A DNA stretch of 64,000 nucleotides from an uncultured Clostridia bacterium. Its GTDB lineage: Bacteria; Bacillota; Clostridia; Christensenellales; DTU072. The position numbers and the translations under genes were made by a program. The DNA lies in contig CALVUD010000003.1 in NCBI GenBank assembly GCA_944363505.1, positions 193,783-257,782 of the forward strand, in the 5' to 3' direction. Numbering within the stretch: the first letter of the stretch is position 1; each line of letters opens with the position of its first letter. The notes beneath the pieces are model-generated. The model did not search any database and was not told where the DNA came from. It saw only the letters and a program-made list of their open reading frames with translations. Shown here one piece after another: positions 29,801-36,551 of the stretch.

Positions 29801-32233
29801 CCCGAAGAAACCATGCTTCCCGACAGAGTAATCGTGGACGATTCGGGAACTTACTGGGACATCGAGAGGATCGAATACTTCCTTGACGACAAAACCGATC
29901 CTTACGCCGTGGTTTACGCCAGTTACGAGTTCATAACGCTGAACGACTCCGACCGTGTTTACGGCGACGACGCGGGCGGCAGAAGATTGACGCTGTCGTT
30001 TAACGTGCCCGTAGTCGTATACGACTATACCGCGATAGAGGATACCGAACCTTCGCTCGCGGGAGGCGTCGACAGTATAACCTTTGATTTGGGTACCTTA
30101 ATCACGCCTTACGATATGCCGCTTGCTTCGAATATGAACATAATGCCGTTGTGGTCGTTCGACGGAGTAAACGCCAACCGCGCGGGTGAATACACCGCAA
30201 GATACAGCTACAAGAACGCATACGGCTCAACGCTCAGCGGCGAGATAAACGTCGTGATCTCCAAACGCGCAATCACCGCGGACGACGTAACGTGGATAAA
30301 CGTGGGCGGCGTAAACTTCTTGGACAGGACTTATACGGGACAGGAGCTCGACGTCACTCAGTTTATATCGTTCGGGAATTCCTTCCTCAGAGCCGACGGC
30401 AGTCTGGGCGCGCTCGAAGGATTTACCGTCGAATACAGTATCGACGACGGCATGTCCTGGCAGAGCGACCAGCCCTTGCAGGTCAGACTTGACGGCAATC
30501 CGATGTACCGCGTCAGGATAATCATATACGACGGCGACGACTATAACTATACGGGTTCGCTGGAATACCGCCTCGAGATCAACAGGAGCACGATAGATGT
30601 CGACAAGGTGTACTTCTATACGAACGCTTCCGATCCCGACGGCTCGGTGATTTACAACAATGTCGCACAATACGTTTACGACGGTTCCGAGTGCATTCCT
30701 TATATCGGAGGACTGCCCGAAGGCGCCGAGGTGGTGCGCGAATACGCCGTTTACGATCCCGATCGCGGCGACAACCAGAACTATCAGCCCACCGTCAGAC
30801 CCGTTACCGCGGGAACGTATGCTATGCGCGTTACGTTTGCCGCCGATCAACGTAACTTCATACTCAGCGCGAACGTGTCGTTCGTATTGAAGATAGAGAT
30901 CGCCAAAGCGACCATCAGCGCCGATTCCGTAAGCGTGGCGTCGCATATGGAATACAACGGCGAATACCGCGACGCGGTAGTTACGGGACTGCCGGAGGGC
31001 GTGAACGTCAGATTCGTGTACAGGACGGCGTCGGGCGCGGAACTGCCCGAAGGCAGCCGTATAATCGACGCGGGCGACTACGAAGTCGACGTAATCGTCG
31101 ACGGCGGCACGAATTACAATTCGCTGACCCTGATGAACCGTTCCGTTACGATCGATCCGAGGAAAGTTATCGTCGACATAGGCACCGTCAGCACGGAATA
31201 TCTGGACGACATCGCGCCTTACGCTTCGGCGATACGCGTACTGTACGACCTGGGTAACGGCGAGTACGAGGCAGGTCTGGTAGGCAGAGAGCTGGCTCAG
31301 CTGATAGGCGTTTCCGCTTCCGATCCGACGGGATACGTCGGGGTCAACTTCCTGACCATCTTCGCGGGCAGCGCTGTATTGCCCGATGCGGGCGAACTGA
31401 CGCCGCTGAACATGGTCGGCAGCTATCCGATGGGATTCACGTCGGACGTCGCGGCGCTCAGCTCCAATTATTCCTTCACCGTCGTCAGGGGAAGTTACGA
31501 CATCGTCGCCGAAGTCGACGGCGCGGTCGTGATAGACAACGCGGAACAGCTAACGGCGAGATTGGAAACGCTGCGCGACGGCGATACCGCCAGATGGTAC
31601 TTGAGAGAGGGCGACTACGGCAGCATAACGATCTCGGTCAACGCTTCCGTATCAGTGATAGGCTCGTATCGCACGACTCAGTCGGGCGAGGCGGAGATAG
31701 CGGTCTCCTTCGATTCGATAACCGTCAACGCGGGCGCCGTATATCTCGACATACTCAGCTTCGAAGCGGTTCCCGGGAAGTCGTCCGTTTCTGTCGCCAA
31801 GGGCGCGAGTCTGTCGGTAAGCCGTTCCGAATTTGTCGGAAGCGGCACCGAACACATGGCGGTCGCTATCCGCGCGGGCACGGGATATGCGGGCGAACTT
31901 TCCGTTACCGATACTTACGTGAAGGGATACGCCAACGCTCTGTATATGGAAACGGGTTCCGCTAACGTTTCCGACTCCGTATTCGAGTATAACAACATAG
32001 CCGTCAACGTCCTGACGGGCACGGTAACGCTTAACGGCAACACTTTCAGAGGAATGACCGAAAAAGCCGTGTATATCGGGCTTTCCGACGCGGTCAATCC
32101 CGTTATCGCGGACAACGAGTTCCTTGCCAACGTGATAGCCGTCGAAAGCTTCGTGCCGCTCAGAAACGACATCGACGCTCAGAACAAGTTCAGCCAGAAC
32201 GCTTCCGACATCGTCAGTCACGTAAGCGTCTGA
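20882..32233 (+). CDS. Giant modular surface lipoprotein (3783 aa) with MBG-like repeats and C-terminal beta-helix
   Basis: A predicted lipid-anchored surface protein with a KNRLKR start and lipobox ALAC (Cys24). The start at 20882 follows GGGAGG and trims six unlikely residues of the longer frame. Residues about 28-73 hold two 23-residue Pro/Thr/Glu spacer repeats. The N-terminal part (about 75-900) resembles the other giants. From about 1015 to 2800 there are at least nine D-P-Y type Ig-like repeats. Three MBG-like repeats follow (about 3127-3430: YTGQE, YDGSE and YNGEY starts, each ending in a nY...I strand). The last 200 residues form a right-handed parallel beta-helix with evenly spaced hydrophobic strands and Asn-rich turns. 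MBG and beta-helix domains occur in secreted adhesins and glycan-binding proteins. There is no sorting signal at the C-terminus. It is followed by a terminator. Confidence 0.9.
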   Translation: MKNRLKRLLLIMLMALIALTALACNDKGETNSPVTPPPNEQPSTDEPINNGETNSPGTTTPDEQPSTDEPINKSIVFEDIRNSLVNAGTEISAAQEGVRNVTSEYTFRANGVNIEIEYFANYVPERREDSEIMLRIFDYTHQNNVVFVYYDGKDLYYDIGGDRARFASFGAGSMFDFFYDMVTSFDMSGVLYSQDFAENIETLSTFAESANITRLSLDENKETINIRDINLDRLRGEVNDFITENIFELVGDRLDALSNRFLGFDISDVGRLQIGLFTATEFRTVLERSGENYVNRDFRMVFEGTQNNNIDTYYLSVDYAQQNARAELDIPSELDPALRPAGYYESEQQGDSYMTGTLELPFVDGEFDVELKAHIDTLDNSANRIGFEVFLEHYYKDDDGEIQTSRTPMISVYFVNGNLYIDAKAFINAYLGGESVEGSFIDFEAIGLPKLKLEGIDLSAEINYVLQTLVAIVSDSLDGIFDFDGTETGDESAIDWSTVFSKIESEGDVFRISVDSELVEALTGQSITSLIADMAADTGIDSGIIDKLAELGLFEKLVAVLEYDTASDTVCVSLSAGSTLLMKLTLRSVDAPDELLNPDGSLIIEVPDAAELQSFKAPSMPDVFRADFTAEISTQQVGGSDISKFLGLFIGDPSGNNSEYVLGTSEVLSIRGSVWDEEGEVYIDLTVNVGGVDYGRIRMYAGDFDYAYVDNYVLGVRYRLSRASVIDNCASVSGGEIDYDSVIEVLYEILGNSRVSIESGYMSVAFIGSAEASSVIGEFLGIERLSGNATLSFGFAAPVYTDLSASDYPIPEVNVMHPETGDLVTEAGWTSIYEAVWYTTASVAVGNTRFTMTLTYSEESTELKTGVYEYRPRAALMGANAGYTLYFTDTVNGTNVVERLYGNDAYNMVIDPSAETPFPETIAVVYDSGAVGRLKYTLEYTDGRAFEYNNSNIRNVMGGLAADNYVLVLGKGSIAETKFEIRLSILGRIIYVAPSTDGTSNYYNNIPIVARVSIDPYEYSQNPSVNPIRYRADDPNTALDESTALVLTFYGVNGGANQTLTVENFDWNFDTSLINYSGGEYYVVAKYQTLEIALAVTVEAKKLAYIQINDENRNEYTVDVLIQRTYTIPSATDEYNEVRIYFETGHYRILGNEASYTGQIPDDVWFDGFYEGILDWSYSVATFTPVSGTPQPLNDGRDYLTTAIFGDRYAGTQSVSLAVRCPSRSIGTRSGGYRQAVVEIRYDSSGNVAEAVTSGVSVSLASFTADGDVNSDVFYFDPYSNLLSNTRLPSTVFVEVEYRGRTQKIEYPITWIAEGNVIDAGGNILNKFADETLLRVRGVIGDNPDPASQTVLTMLVLNRSGAYESLSFAGGLSDRIQARYFTSDNIEVDAGSDEIAYVRYYLTGLNPYDKLVGIDDEGDTVMRLPSEVTLHFAESSGLNDATYGTDWYFLRTTSVSANYTGSTDDDFICSALGGTFVFASDTAGDGEILSQTIELYVVFDAVTPVGNLIFGITGSYEYSESSENVPYQSIDTYTENSLYVLDGLTAGLKTVEIGFRNADGSMSRSFVSAYWADGMLEAFMAALQSPYGSIKAGNPGSYTDYLGDDNLFKLSATIERGTPLETTFTMCFDIGEKYLNAIAFNNFDSSVAEMKLVNDSGSINIDNNTYIVTVERINALRTTKLATPSEYVEYLLSNIQLTVNGDPIIIPEGFEFALPDDFDRIAYGTIDSPGRTDTTVTVDIFVEKLRPGSCVQSVTVRFVFTRETVTTESLSVTEYVETFAENGTLLYETDRGYVIPDEYTVNFTSSGAVTYTGLVWYASNFVEDGDAVIEKDERVEAIDRAFLKFTNMNYFSLYTILPNGTRIERRILFRAKDIGGTQYAATDENGFTVTNGTIVIPNVYEILDRLDNFEDYLPTEIRPYNTTYYTSAYQITFTLYDGWKPAAEFDDGTGGFSAEKLKQNITSKGFESDMPIATAEIAGYNGELQTVQLYLVVSALTDAKITFANYEVVDNVFAFDPYGFTSNNGIFVLPTSVKINFAGGVSQSFGAGQFAYSLSDGTTVDRLLYNNASFVVNGKAYVNEQGAALPVQLNVRLPDGVSIALTANFIPRNVLNLVSYTNTANDGTQSAVIEGTYYIDPYDGKTYGLPNKALFTFATGALEREVTWNIPESAAERFEAGNGMTVYKGGDYSGAEFEFVATLPGYHSGTGYAGKDLTFVMRVIVLNRTAVAEESVFTPENPFTVLAGDLNNALTGFAALSDSLYKKYNDAKLTPVTPDILWMKDGAALSDDDLDPFGGYEFELTGSVGFGVGEERTSGQLLSGFISADAITFAAIGTYKNGVFESLGEGIFEFNPYTMECAESEFVVQFDRSSGAPLYVTFRPEGTVTDEDSLRAVIGWDPDWNPAAGDAGGSKTFSVKLYNDYKKNAYYASDVRSDGYLTPEVYRYITRQIGIDWLDLGYGFAQSGEVELVIDPFNPVIPTTGQAKGNVSGSADTSLENAEDIGTVSIFWNSDSGYSVYDLPISGEYERTVFATVVSDSSDVAPEPASFVVRVSYLNRTPETILTSESNYSTSSVQVSGFYTLMNLNNASQGSRNYFFAMDPTNTAVFSDDPARANAYYTPAGGTMTASKYILPSTLRITYANNYASGSTLAKAAERLGTFLELVDIEWIISRDITLVGTATSGGAITAEPRRFKVRYQNDEGAWITSAEYDYFSDDGVLSNLYELLLSTTERQIHHTDISTLFVDKNVYYQRSDSYYIDPYNIEFPSEVTIYFGASEDTGRTFTDITWQYDETFLERPDVVTGIDQNGNPVDQMLRYVAASIPVFGTTLTIRFPVRQRNIDTTTITPGGETTTTPLNGGTLYVLKGIPLIDQLPDRLYYEFEVDGVREISSVPLTFDENSIGNYNTDIVGNTYQISGNLGIDPGNIRFYVVVVDPMLYTIESGETSGIEHYYNGTFLHNAIVVGVNRAGQYVPGPEETMLPDRVIVDDSGTYWDIERIEYFLDDKTDPYAVVYASYEFITLNDSDRVYGDDAGGRRLTLSFNVPVVVYDYTAIEDTEPSLAGGVDSITFDLGTLITPYDMPLASNMNIMPLWSFDGVNANRAGEYTARYSYKNAYGSTLSGEINVVISKRAITADDVTWINVGGVNFLDRTYTGQELDVTQFISFGNSFLRADGSLGALEGFTVEYSIDDGMSWQSDQPLQVRLDGNPMYRVRIIIYDGDDYNYTGSLEYRLEINRSTIDVDKVYFYTNASDPDGSVIYNNVAQYVYDGSECIPYIGGLPEGAEVVREYAVYDPDRGDNQNYQPTVRPVTAGTYAMRVTFAADQRNFILSANVSFVLKIEIAKATISADSVSVASHMEYNGEYRDAVVTGLPEGVNVRFVYRTASGAELPEGSRIIDAGDYEVDVIVDGGTNYNSLTLMNRSVTIDPRKVIVDIGTVSTEYLDDIAPYASAIRVLYDLGNGEYEAGLVGRELAQLIGVSASDPTGYVGVNFLTIFAGSAVLPDAGELTPLNMVGSYPMGFTSDVAALSSNYSFTVVRGSYDIVAEVDGAVVIDNAEQLTARLETLRDGDTARWYLREGDYGSITISVNASVSVIGSYRTTQSGEAEIAVSFDSITVNAGAVYLDILSFEAVPGKSSVSVAKGASLSVSRSEFVGSGTEHMAVAIRAGTGYAGELSVTDTYVKGYANALYMETGSANVSDSVFEYNNIAVNVLTGTVTLNGNTFRGMTEKAVYIGLSDAVNPVIADNEFLANVIAVESFVPLRNDIDAQNKFSQNASDIVSHVSV
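20963..21100 (+). repeat. Tandem 69-bp repeat encoding a Pro/Glu/Thr spacer
   Basis: There are two adjacent in-frame copies, 20963-21031 and 21032-21100. Each encodes GETNSP then EQPSTDEPIN with small changes in between. It lies 13 codons after the lipobox Cys, where a flexible wall-spanning linker would be expected. Copy number could vary by slippage. Confidence 0.9.
23924..29270 (+). repeat. D-P-Y Ig-like repeat array in the second giant lipoprotein
   Basis: Landmark codons D/N-P-Y/F/T start at 23924, 24710, 25097, 26927, 27287, 27932, 28292, 28676 and 29153. Several adjacent gaps are 120-129 residues, which gives the repeat length; larger gaps hold diverged copies. The best copies show D-P-Y, then L-P or F-P about 8-20 residues later, then V-x-[FY] and a closing V/I-T-W. 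Repeats often end in a V-L-N-R-T or L-N-R-S strand. Confidence 0.75.
30262..31170 (+). repeat. Three MBG-like repeats in the second giant lipoprotein
   Basis: Three consecutive segments each have an aromatic-[TDN]-G motif (YTGQE, YDGSE, YNGEY), then GLPEG or a similar turn, an AG-x-Y strand and a final hydrophobic strand leading into the next unit (KRAITADDV, NRSTIDVDKV, KATISADSV). This is the general look of MBG/YDG-type beta domains found in bacterial adhesins. I assign it from the pattern, not from a profile search. Confidence 0.6.
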
Positions 32234-32254
32234 ACGGATTAAAAGTTCGCTTTT

Positions 32255-32290
32255 AAAACGCCCCGCGCGAAAGCGACGGGGCGTTTTTTT
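32255..32290 (+). terminator. Terminator after the giant gene pair
   Basis: An 11-bp stem, AAAACGCCCCG / CGGGGCGTTTT, has a loop that itself can form a small CGC/GCG pairing, and a seven-T tail. It starts 21 nt after the stop codon. Confidence 0.93.
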
Positions 32291-32324
32291 AGTGTTTTGC
32301 GCTCCCTGCCCGGGCACTTGTTTC

Positions 32325-32353
32325 TTGACAAAGGCGTTATTTAATATTATTAT
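32325..32353 (+). promoter_or_regulatory. Sigma-70-type promoter of the eleven-gene unit
   Basis: TTGACA (32325-32330), a 17-nt spacer and TATTAT (32348-32353) lie in AT-rich DNA. AGGAGG (32376-32381) precedes the transporter's ATG at 32387. No other clear promoter was found before 40921, though weaker internal ones cannot be excluded. Confidence 0.85.
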
Positions 32354-32386
32354 AGTAGTGTATATTTATTAATACAGGAGGACGAC

Positions 32387-34033
32387 ATGGAAGATAACCT
32401 AAAAGCGGACGCGACCGAACAGGTTGAAGTCTCTAACACAGCCTCTCCGAACGATGAAATGCGCGTAGGGCCGGGGCATCCCGATTATATTCCCACAAAG
32501 GAAAAATGGATGTACGGCATAGGCGCTCTGATGGACGGAGGCGGCGTCGCGCTGATGAGTTGCGTGATGCTGAAATACATGACCTCTTTGGGAATCGCCG
32601 CCGCGGTCGCTTCCACCATAATGCTGATTGCCAAGTTCTGGGACGCCGTTTCGGATCCGCTGATGGGCTTTATCTCGGACAATACCCGCTCCAGATGGGG
32701 ACGTCGTAAGCCCTATATGTTCGTTGGCGGTATTTTGCTCCTCGTAGGACTGATGCTGTTGTTCATGCCGATACGCGACTGGGGCGTCGGAGTGGGCGGA
32801 TTCACCGCGTACATGGTCATAATGTATCTGTTATGGAACACGTTCTCCACTATAACCCAGGTGCCGTATTGCTCGCTCGCGTCGGATATATCCCCGAACT
32901 ACCGCGAACGTAACAACGCTAATACCATAAAGCTCGTGGTCAGCGCGCTTTCGGCGGGACTTGCGTACATAGTGCCTTTACTGCTTCTGGAAGCGTATAC
33001 CGAGGAAGATTCGTGGCTGCCCAAAATGGACGGCGTGGGCTTCTGGCTCGCCACCGCGTTGATCTTCGGACTGCTGTTCGGCGGCGGACTGGTTTTATGC
33101 GCTATATTCGTCAAAGAGCGTATCGCTCCTCCCGCGGTCAGGGAGAAATTCAATTTCAAGAAATTTTGGGCGGGTTACGCCGTTCCTTATAAAAACAAAT
33201 CTTTCCGCTGGCATATCGGTATGTACGCTTCGGCGTTCATGTGCATGGACATCATCAGCGCGCTCGCGGTGTATTACGCTACCGACGTGTGGCGCGGCAA
33301 GGATATTTACGGCATGGAGTTTTCGTCGATGTTCATCGTCGCGCCTTTGATGGTCGCAGCGGTCATCGCGTTCCCCGTCGTCAGATGGCTGATGTCTAAA
33401 AAATCCAAACAGTTCGCTTTCCGTATAGGACTGCCGTTTTATATCATTGGCGGCATACTGCTTGCGGTGATGTCTCCCGAATGGACGCCCCCGATTTTGA
33501 TCCCGATAATTTCTTTCATAATGGGCTTCGGCTTCGGCGGCGCGCAGATGATGCCGTGGATAATCTTCCCCGACACCGTGGACGTCGCGGAGTTCGCGAC
33601 CGGCGTGCGCTCCACGGGCACGTATTCGGGCATGATGACGCTTATCCGCAAGATCGCGGGCGCTTTGGGCGTAGGCATGGTAGGCTGGATAATGACGGGC
33701 GCGGACTATATTTCTTCAGACAATCCCGATATTCATCCCATTCAGCCCGAAAGCGCGCTGCTCGCCATCCGTCTGATGATGGGTATCGCCATCGCGGTGC
33801 TGATAAGTTTCGCGCTGTTCTCGTCGCTGAAGTATAAGGTTACCGACAAGAAGCTCGCGCGTATGCGTTACTTCATCGAAAAGGTCAAACAGGGCGGTCT
33901 CGAAAGTCTGACCGAAGATGAGAGGATCGAACGCGAAGCGATGGTAAAAGAGCTTTACGGAACGGTCGATCCCAAGGATACCGCTTTCGGATCCTCCGCT
34001 CCCGAACAGGAAAGCGTCGCGGAGGAAGCTTGA
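32387..34033 (+). CDS. MFS transporter of the GPH (MelB-like) sugar:cation family
   Basis: A 548-residue inner-membrane protein with about 12 hydrophobic segments, a little longer than usual because of hydrophilic N- and C-terminal tails. After the first two helices it shows the family signature FWDAVSDPLMGF followed by SDNTRSRWGRRKPY, the loop 2-3 motif of glycoside-pentoside-hexuronide:cation symporters. GPH carriers import oligosaccharides, pentosides or hexuronides with Na+ or H+. The substrate cannot be read from the sequence, and no glycosidase gene lies nearby. It is the first gene after the promoter at 32325. The stop TGA overlaps the next ATG by one base. Confidence 0.88.
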   Translation: MEDNLKADATEQVEVSNTASPNDEMRVGPGHPDYIPTKEKWMYGIGALMDGGGVALMSCVMLKYMTSLGIAAAVASTIMLIAKFWDAVSDPLMGFISDNTRSRWGRRKPYMFVGGILLLVGLMLLFMPIRDWGVGVGGFTAYMVIMYLLWNTFSTITQVPYCSLASDISPNYRERNNANTIKLVVSALSAGLAYIVPLLLLEAYTEEDSWLPKMDGVGFWLATALIFGLLFGGGLVLCAIFVKERIAPPAVREKFNFKKFWAGYAVPYKNKSFRWHIGMYASAFMCMDIISALAVYYATDVWRGKDIYGMEFSSMFIVAPLMVAAVIAFPVVRWLMSKKSKQFAFRIGLPFYIIGGILLAVMSPEWTPPILIPIISFIMGFGFGGAQMMPWIIFPDTVDVAEFATGVRSTGTYSGMMTLIRKIAGALGVGMVGWIMTGADYISSDNPDIHPIQPESALLAIRLMMGIAIAVLISFALFSSLKYKVTDKKLARMRYFIEKVKQGGLESLTEDERIEREAMVKELYGTVDPKDTAFGSSAPEQESVAEEA

Positions 34034-34323
34034 TGATAAAGCATATAGTGTTGTTCAAGCTCAAGAATCCGACCGCCGAAGAATGTCAGAAAGCCGTCGA
34101 CGTGTTGCTCGGAATGCGCGGTAAGGTACCCCAAATCATTACGATCGAGGCGGGAGTAGACTTTCTGAGATCGGAACGCTCCTACGACGTCGCGCTCGAG
34201 GTTACGGTCAAAGACCGCGAAGCGCTGGACGCTTATCAGAAGGACGAATACCATTGTTCGGTCGTAAAGCCGCATATGCACGCGGTAAGGTCCGGCTCGG
34301 TAGCAATAGATTACGAAATATAA
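34033..34323 (+). CDS. Dabb (stress-responsive A/B barrel) domain protein
   Basis: A 96-residue ferredoxin-like protein. It opens with MIKHIVLFKL, the typical first strand of Dabb domains. The AYQKDEYHC stretch near the C-terminal third fits the family's Y-x(n)-H pattern. Members form dimeric alpha/beta barrels; a few are enzymes of polyketide or terpenoid chemistry, but most have no known role. A GGAGG site lies within the transporter's end. I chose ATG 34033 over an upstream TTG because it gives the family's normal start. It overlaps the upstream stop by one base. Confidence 0.85.
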   Translation: MIKHIVLFKLKNPTAEECQKAVDVLLGMRGKVPQIITIEAGVDFLRSERSYDVALEVTVKDREALDAYQKDEYHCSVVKPHMHAVRSGSVAIDYEI

Positions 34324-34325
34324 AA

Positions 34326-34865
34326 ATGGAATTTTACACACTGGATATAGCGGGATACACTCACGATCTGCCGATACTGTCGATCGGCGGCGGCGTGAAG
34401 ATATGTTTTTTCAATCTGCACGGAGCGCAGGCTTTGACCGAGCATTGCGGTAAAAAGGTGGCGGAGCTTGTCAGGGGCGCCGACGTCGTGATAACCGCGG
34501 AGAGCAAAGGGCTTCAGCTTGCGCACGTTGTCAGCAGAGAGCTCGGCAAAGAGTTTTACGCGGTCGCGAGAAAGTCCAAAAAACTTTACATGAAAGACGG
34601 CATATCGGTTTCGGTAAAGTCGATCACGACCGCCGAGGAGCAGACGCTGTATCTGTCGCTTCACGACGCGGAGCTTATCTGCGGCAAGAAGGTGGCGATA
34701 GTCGACGACGTGATCAGTACGGGCGGCTCTCTGACGGGGCTGGAAAAGCTGGTCGAGGAGGCGGGCGGAATCATTTATTCGCGCGCTTTCGTGCTTGCGG
34801 AGGGCGCCGCCGCGGACAGAAAGGACATAAAGTATCTGGCGCGTATTCCCATTCTGAAGGAGTAA
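34326..34865 (+). CDS. Adenine-phosphoribosyltransferase-like protein
   Basis: A 179-residue type I phosphoribosyltransferase. The PRPP-binding signature VAIVDDVISTGG is at residues 123-134, and the hood region carries TAESKG and ARKSKKLYM. Such enzymes join a purine base to PRPP. The overall form resembles the apt/xpt group and PurR-like C-terminal domains, so the substrate (adenine, xanthine or none) is not settled. There is no good ribosome site. The ATG is two bases after the upstream stop, so translation probably depends on coupling. A TTG further upstream extends the frame but only into the neighbour's coding region. Confidence 0.82.
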   Translation: MEFYTLDIAGYTHDLPILSIGGGVKICFFNLHGAQALTEHCGKKVAELVRGADVVITAESKGLQLAHVVSRELGKEFYAVARKSKKLYMKDGISVSVKSITTAEEQTLYLSLHDAELICGKKVAIVDDVISTGGSLTGLEKLVEEAGGIIYSRAFVLAEGAAADRKDIKYLARIPILKE

Positions 34866-34866
34866 C

Positions 34867-35769
34867 ATGCATAAACCCGATAACAGGGATCTGAATAAAA
34901 TATACGAACTCATTCCGAAAGCCGACGTCCTGGACACCGGCTTTTCGAGAGTTACGGTGAAAGGTTGGTTTTCGCTGTACGACGCATTAGTCGAGGTTAC
35001 GGACGAATACGCGCTTTTGTCCGCGGGAAAAGGGGATAAGCGAATAAATATTTCCCCGCTCGCGGTTTCCGACGCAGCGTATATGAAAGCCGTAGCCGAA
35101 TACGAAAGACTGGGACTGGATTCGATAAGCGGCGCCGACAAACGCCGCGCCGACATTCTGGAAAGCCTCGGATACGAGGTAACGGCGGACGAAAATATGT
35201 TCGAATACCTGTATTCTCCCGAGGATCTCATCGAACTGAAAGGTCCGAAATATCACGCGAAACGGAACTTCATCAACCGGTTTTCGGAAAAATACGTTTT
35301 CCGTCCTTATAGGGAATCCGATTACGAAGCGTTAATGGAATTGGTGTGCATGTGGTCGTACCGCCATATAGACAACGGCGTCAGATTTTGCGAACAGGAG
35401 GGTTGGATAAAGTACAAATCCCTGGATAAAGTCGAAGTCGACGACGAAATAATCGTGTTGGACAGGGTGGTCAGGGATCTGAGAGCTTTCAACTGCTTTG
35501 CAGACGTCATGGAGATCGACGGCAAAATAGCCGCGTTCGCCGCGGGAGAAATTCTTCCCAACAACGTGGGTGCGCTCTATTTCGAAAAAGCCAATATCGA
35601 TTACAGAGGCATATATCCCGTTCTGGACAATCTGTTCTGCCGCGAACATTTCGCTTCGGTCAGATATATAAACAAACAGGAGGATATGGGACTGGAGGGA
35701 CTCAGAAAGTCCAAACAAAGTTATCATCCCGTTAGAATGGCGGAAAGGTATACCGCGGTAAAACGATGA
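34867..35769 (+). CDS. DUF2156 protein (GNAT-like, phosphatidylglycerol lysyltransferase C-terminal type)
   Basis: A 300-residue protein of the DUF2156 family, the double GNAT-like fold also found at the C-terminus of MprF/LpiA aminoacyl-phospholipid synthases. Diagnostic stretches are LKGPKYHAKRNFINRF (residues 124-139) and the C-terminal NKQEDMGLEGLRKSKQSYHP (269-288). It lacks the membrane flippase half of MprF, so it is probably a cytoplasmic acyl- or aminoacyl-transferase, substrate unknown. AAGGAG (34857-34862) precedes the ATG. The stop overlaps the walJ start (ATGA). Confidence 0.85.
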   Translation: MHKPDNRDLNKIYELIPKADVLDTGFSRVTVKGWFSLYDALVEVTDEYALLSAGKGDKRINISPLAVSDAAYMKAVAEYERLGLDSISGADKRRADILESLGYEVTADENMFEYLYSPEDLIELKGPKYHAKRNFINRFSEKYVFRPYRESDYEALMELVCMWSYRHIDNGVRFCEQEGWIKYKSLDKVEVDDEIIVLDRVVRDLRAFNCFADVMEIDGKIAAFAAGEILPNNVGALYFEKANIDYRGIYPVLDNLFCREHFASVRYINKQEDMGLEGLRKSKQSYHPVRMAERYTAVKR

Positions 35770-36551
35770 GCATGACTATCACGCCGCTGTCCTCTTCCAG
35801 CGCCGGGAATTCGGTGCTGGTGAGCGTAAACGGCTCTAACATCTTGATCGATTGCGGGATCCCCGTTACCAGACTGAGACGCGGTCTGGAAGCGGCGGGC
35901 GTCTCGCTTTCTTCCGTTAAAGGGATTCTTCTGACGCACGAGCACGACGATCATATCCGTACCGTTGCGGCGGTATCGGAGAACTATTCCATACCCGTCT
36001 ATGCCGAAGAACGCACCATGCGCGCGGTCAAAAGGCGCACGGAGCTGAAGGGCGGATTCTATTTTACGGGTACTTCCGCGTTTTCGTTAGCGGGCATGGA
36101 GATCAGACCTTTTTTGACGCCTCACGACGCCGTTTTCCCCGTCGGATATTCCGTTAATACCGCCGAGGGGCGTTTCGTCCTTGCTACGGATATAGGCTGG
36201 TTTTCGCCTTCGGTAACCGAGGCGATGCGCGGCGCGGACATCGTGATGATAGAATCCAATCACGATGTGGACATGCTGCTAAACGGCTCTTATCCGAAGT
36301 ATTTGAAGCAGAGGATCCTGTCTCAGCGCGGACATCTTTCCAACGCTTCGTGCGCAGAGGCGGTTATTAAAATTTTAGATTCAGGTACCCGAAAATTTAT
36401 TTTAGGGCACCTTAGCGAGCATAACAACACAACGAGTCTTGCGTTAGGAACTACGGTGGAAGCGCTCGGAAAACTCGGCGCCGAGGCGGGGACGGATTAC
36501 GAAATATGCGTCGCTCCGTTAAAGGAAGCGGGCAAAGGCATTACGTTATGA
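35766..36551 (+). CDS. walJ: MBL-fold hydrolase, WalJ/YycJ family
   Basis: A 261-residue metallo-beta-lactamase-fold protein. The SSSSAGN N-terminal turn and the HEHDDH metal motif (residues 58-63) are those of WalJ/YycJ, with a later DIG segment and a GHLSEHNN histidine region. In Bacillus this family is linked to cell-wall and chromosome coordination and has 5'-exonuclease-like relatives. The symbol is supported by context as well: in Firmicutes walJ often lies near rlmH, as here (two genes apart). No WalRK genes are in the window. It overlaps both neighbours by four bases. Confidence 0.85.
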   Translation: MSMTITPLSSSSAGNSVLVSVNGSNILIDCGIPVTRLRRGLEAAGVSLSSVKGILLTHEHDDHIRTVAAVSENYSIPVYAEERTMRAVKRRTELKGGFYFTGTSAFSLAGMEIRPFLTPHDAVFPVGYSVNTAEGRFVLATDIGWFSPSVTEAMRGADIVMIESNHDVDMLLNGSYPKYLKQRILSQRGHLSNASCAEAVIKILDSGTRKFILGHLSEHNNTTSLALGTTVEALGKLGAEAGTDYEICVAPLKEAGKGITL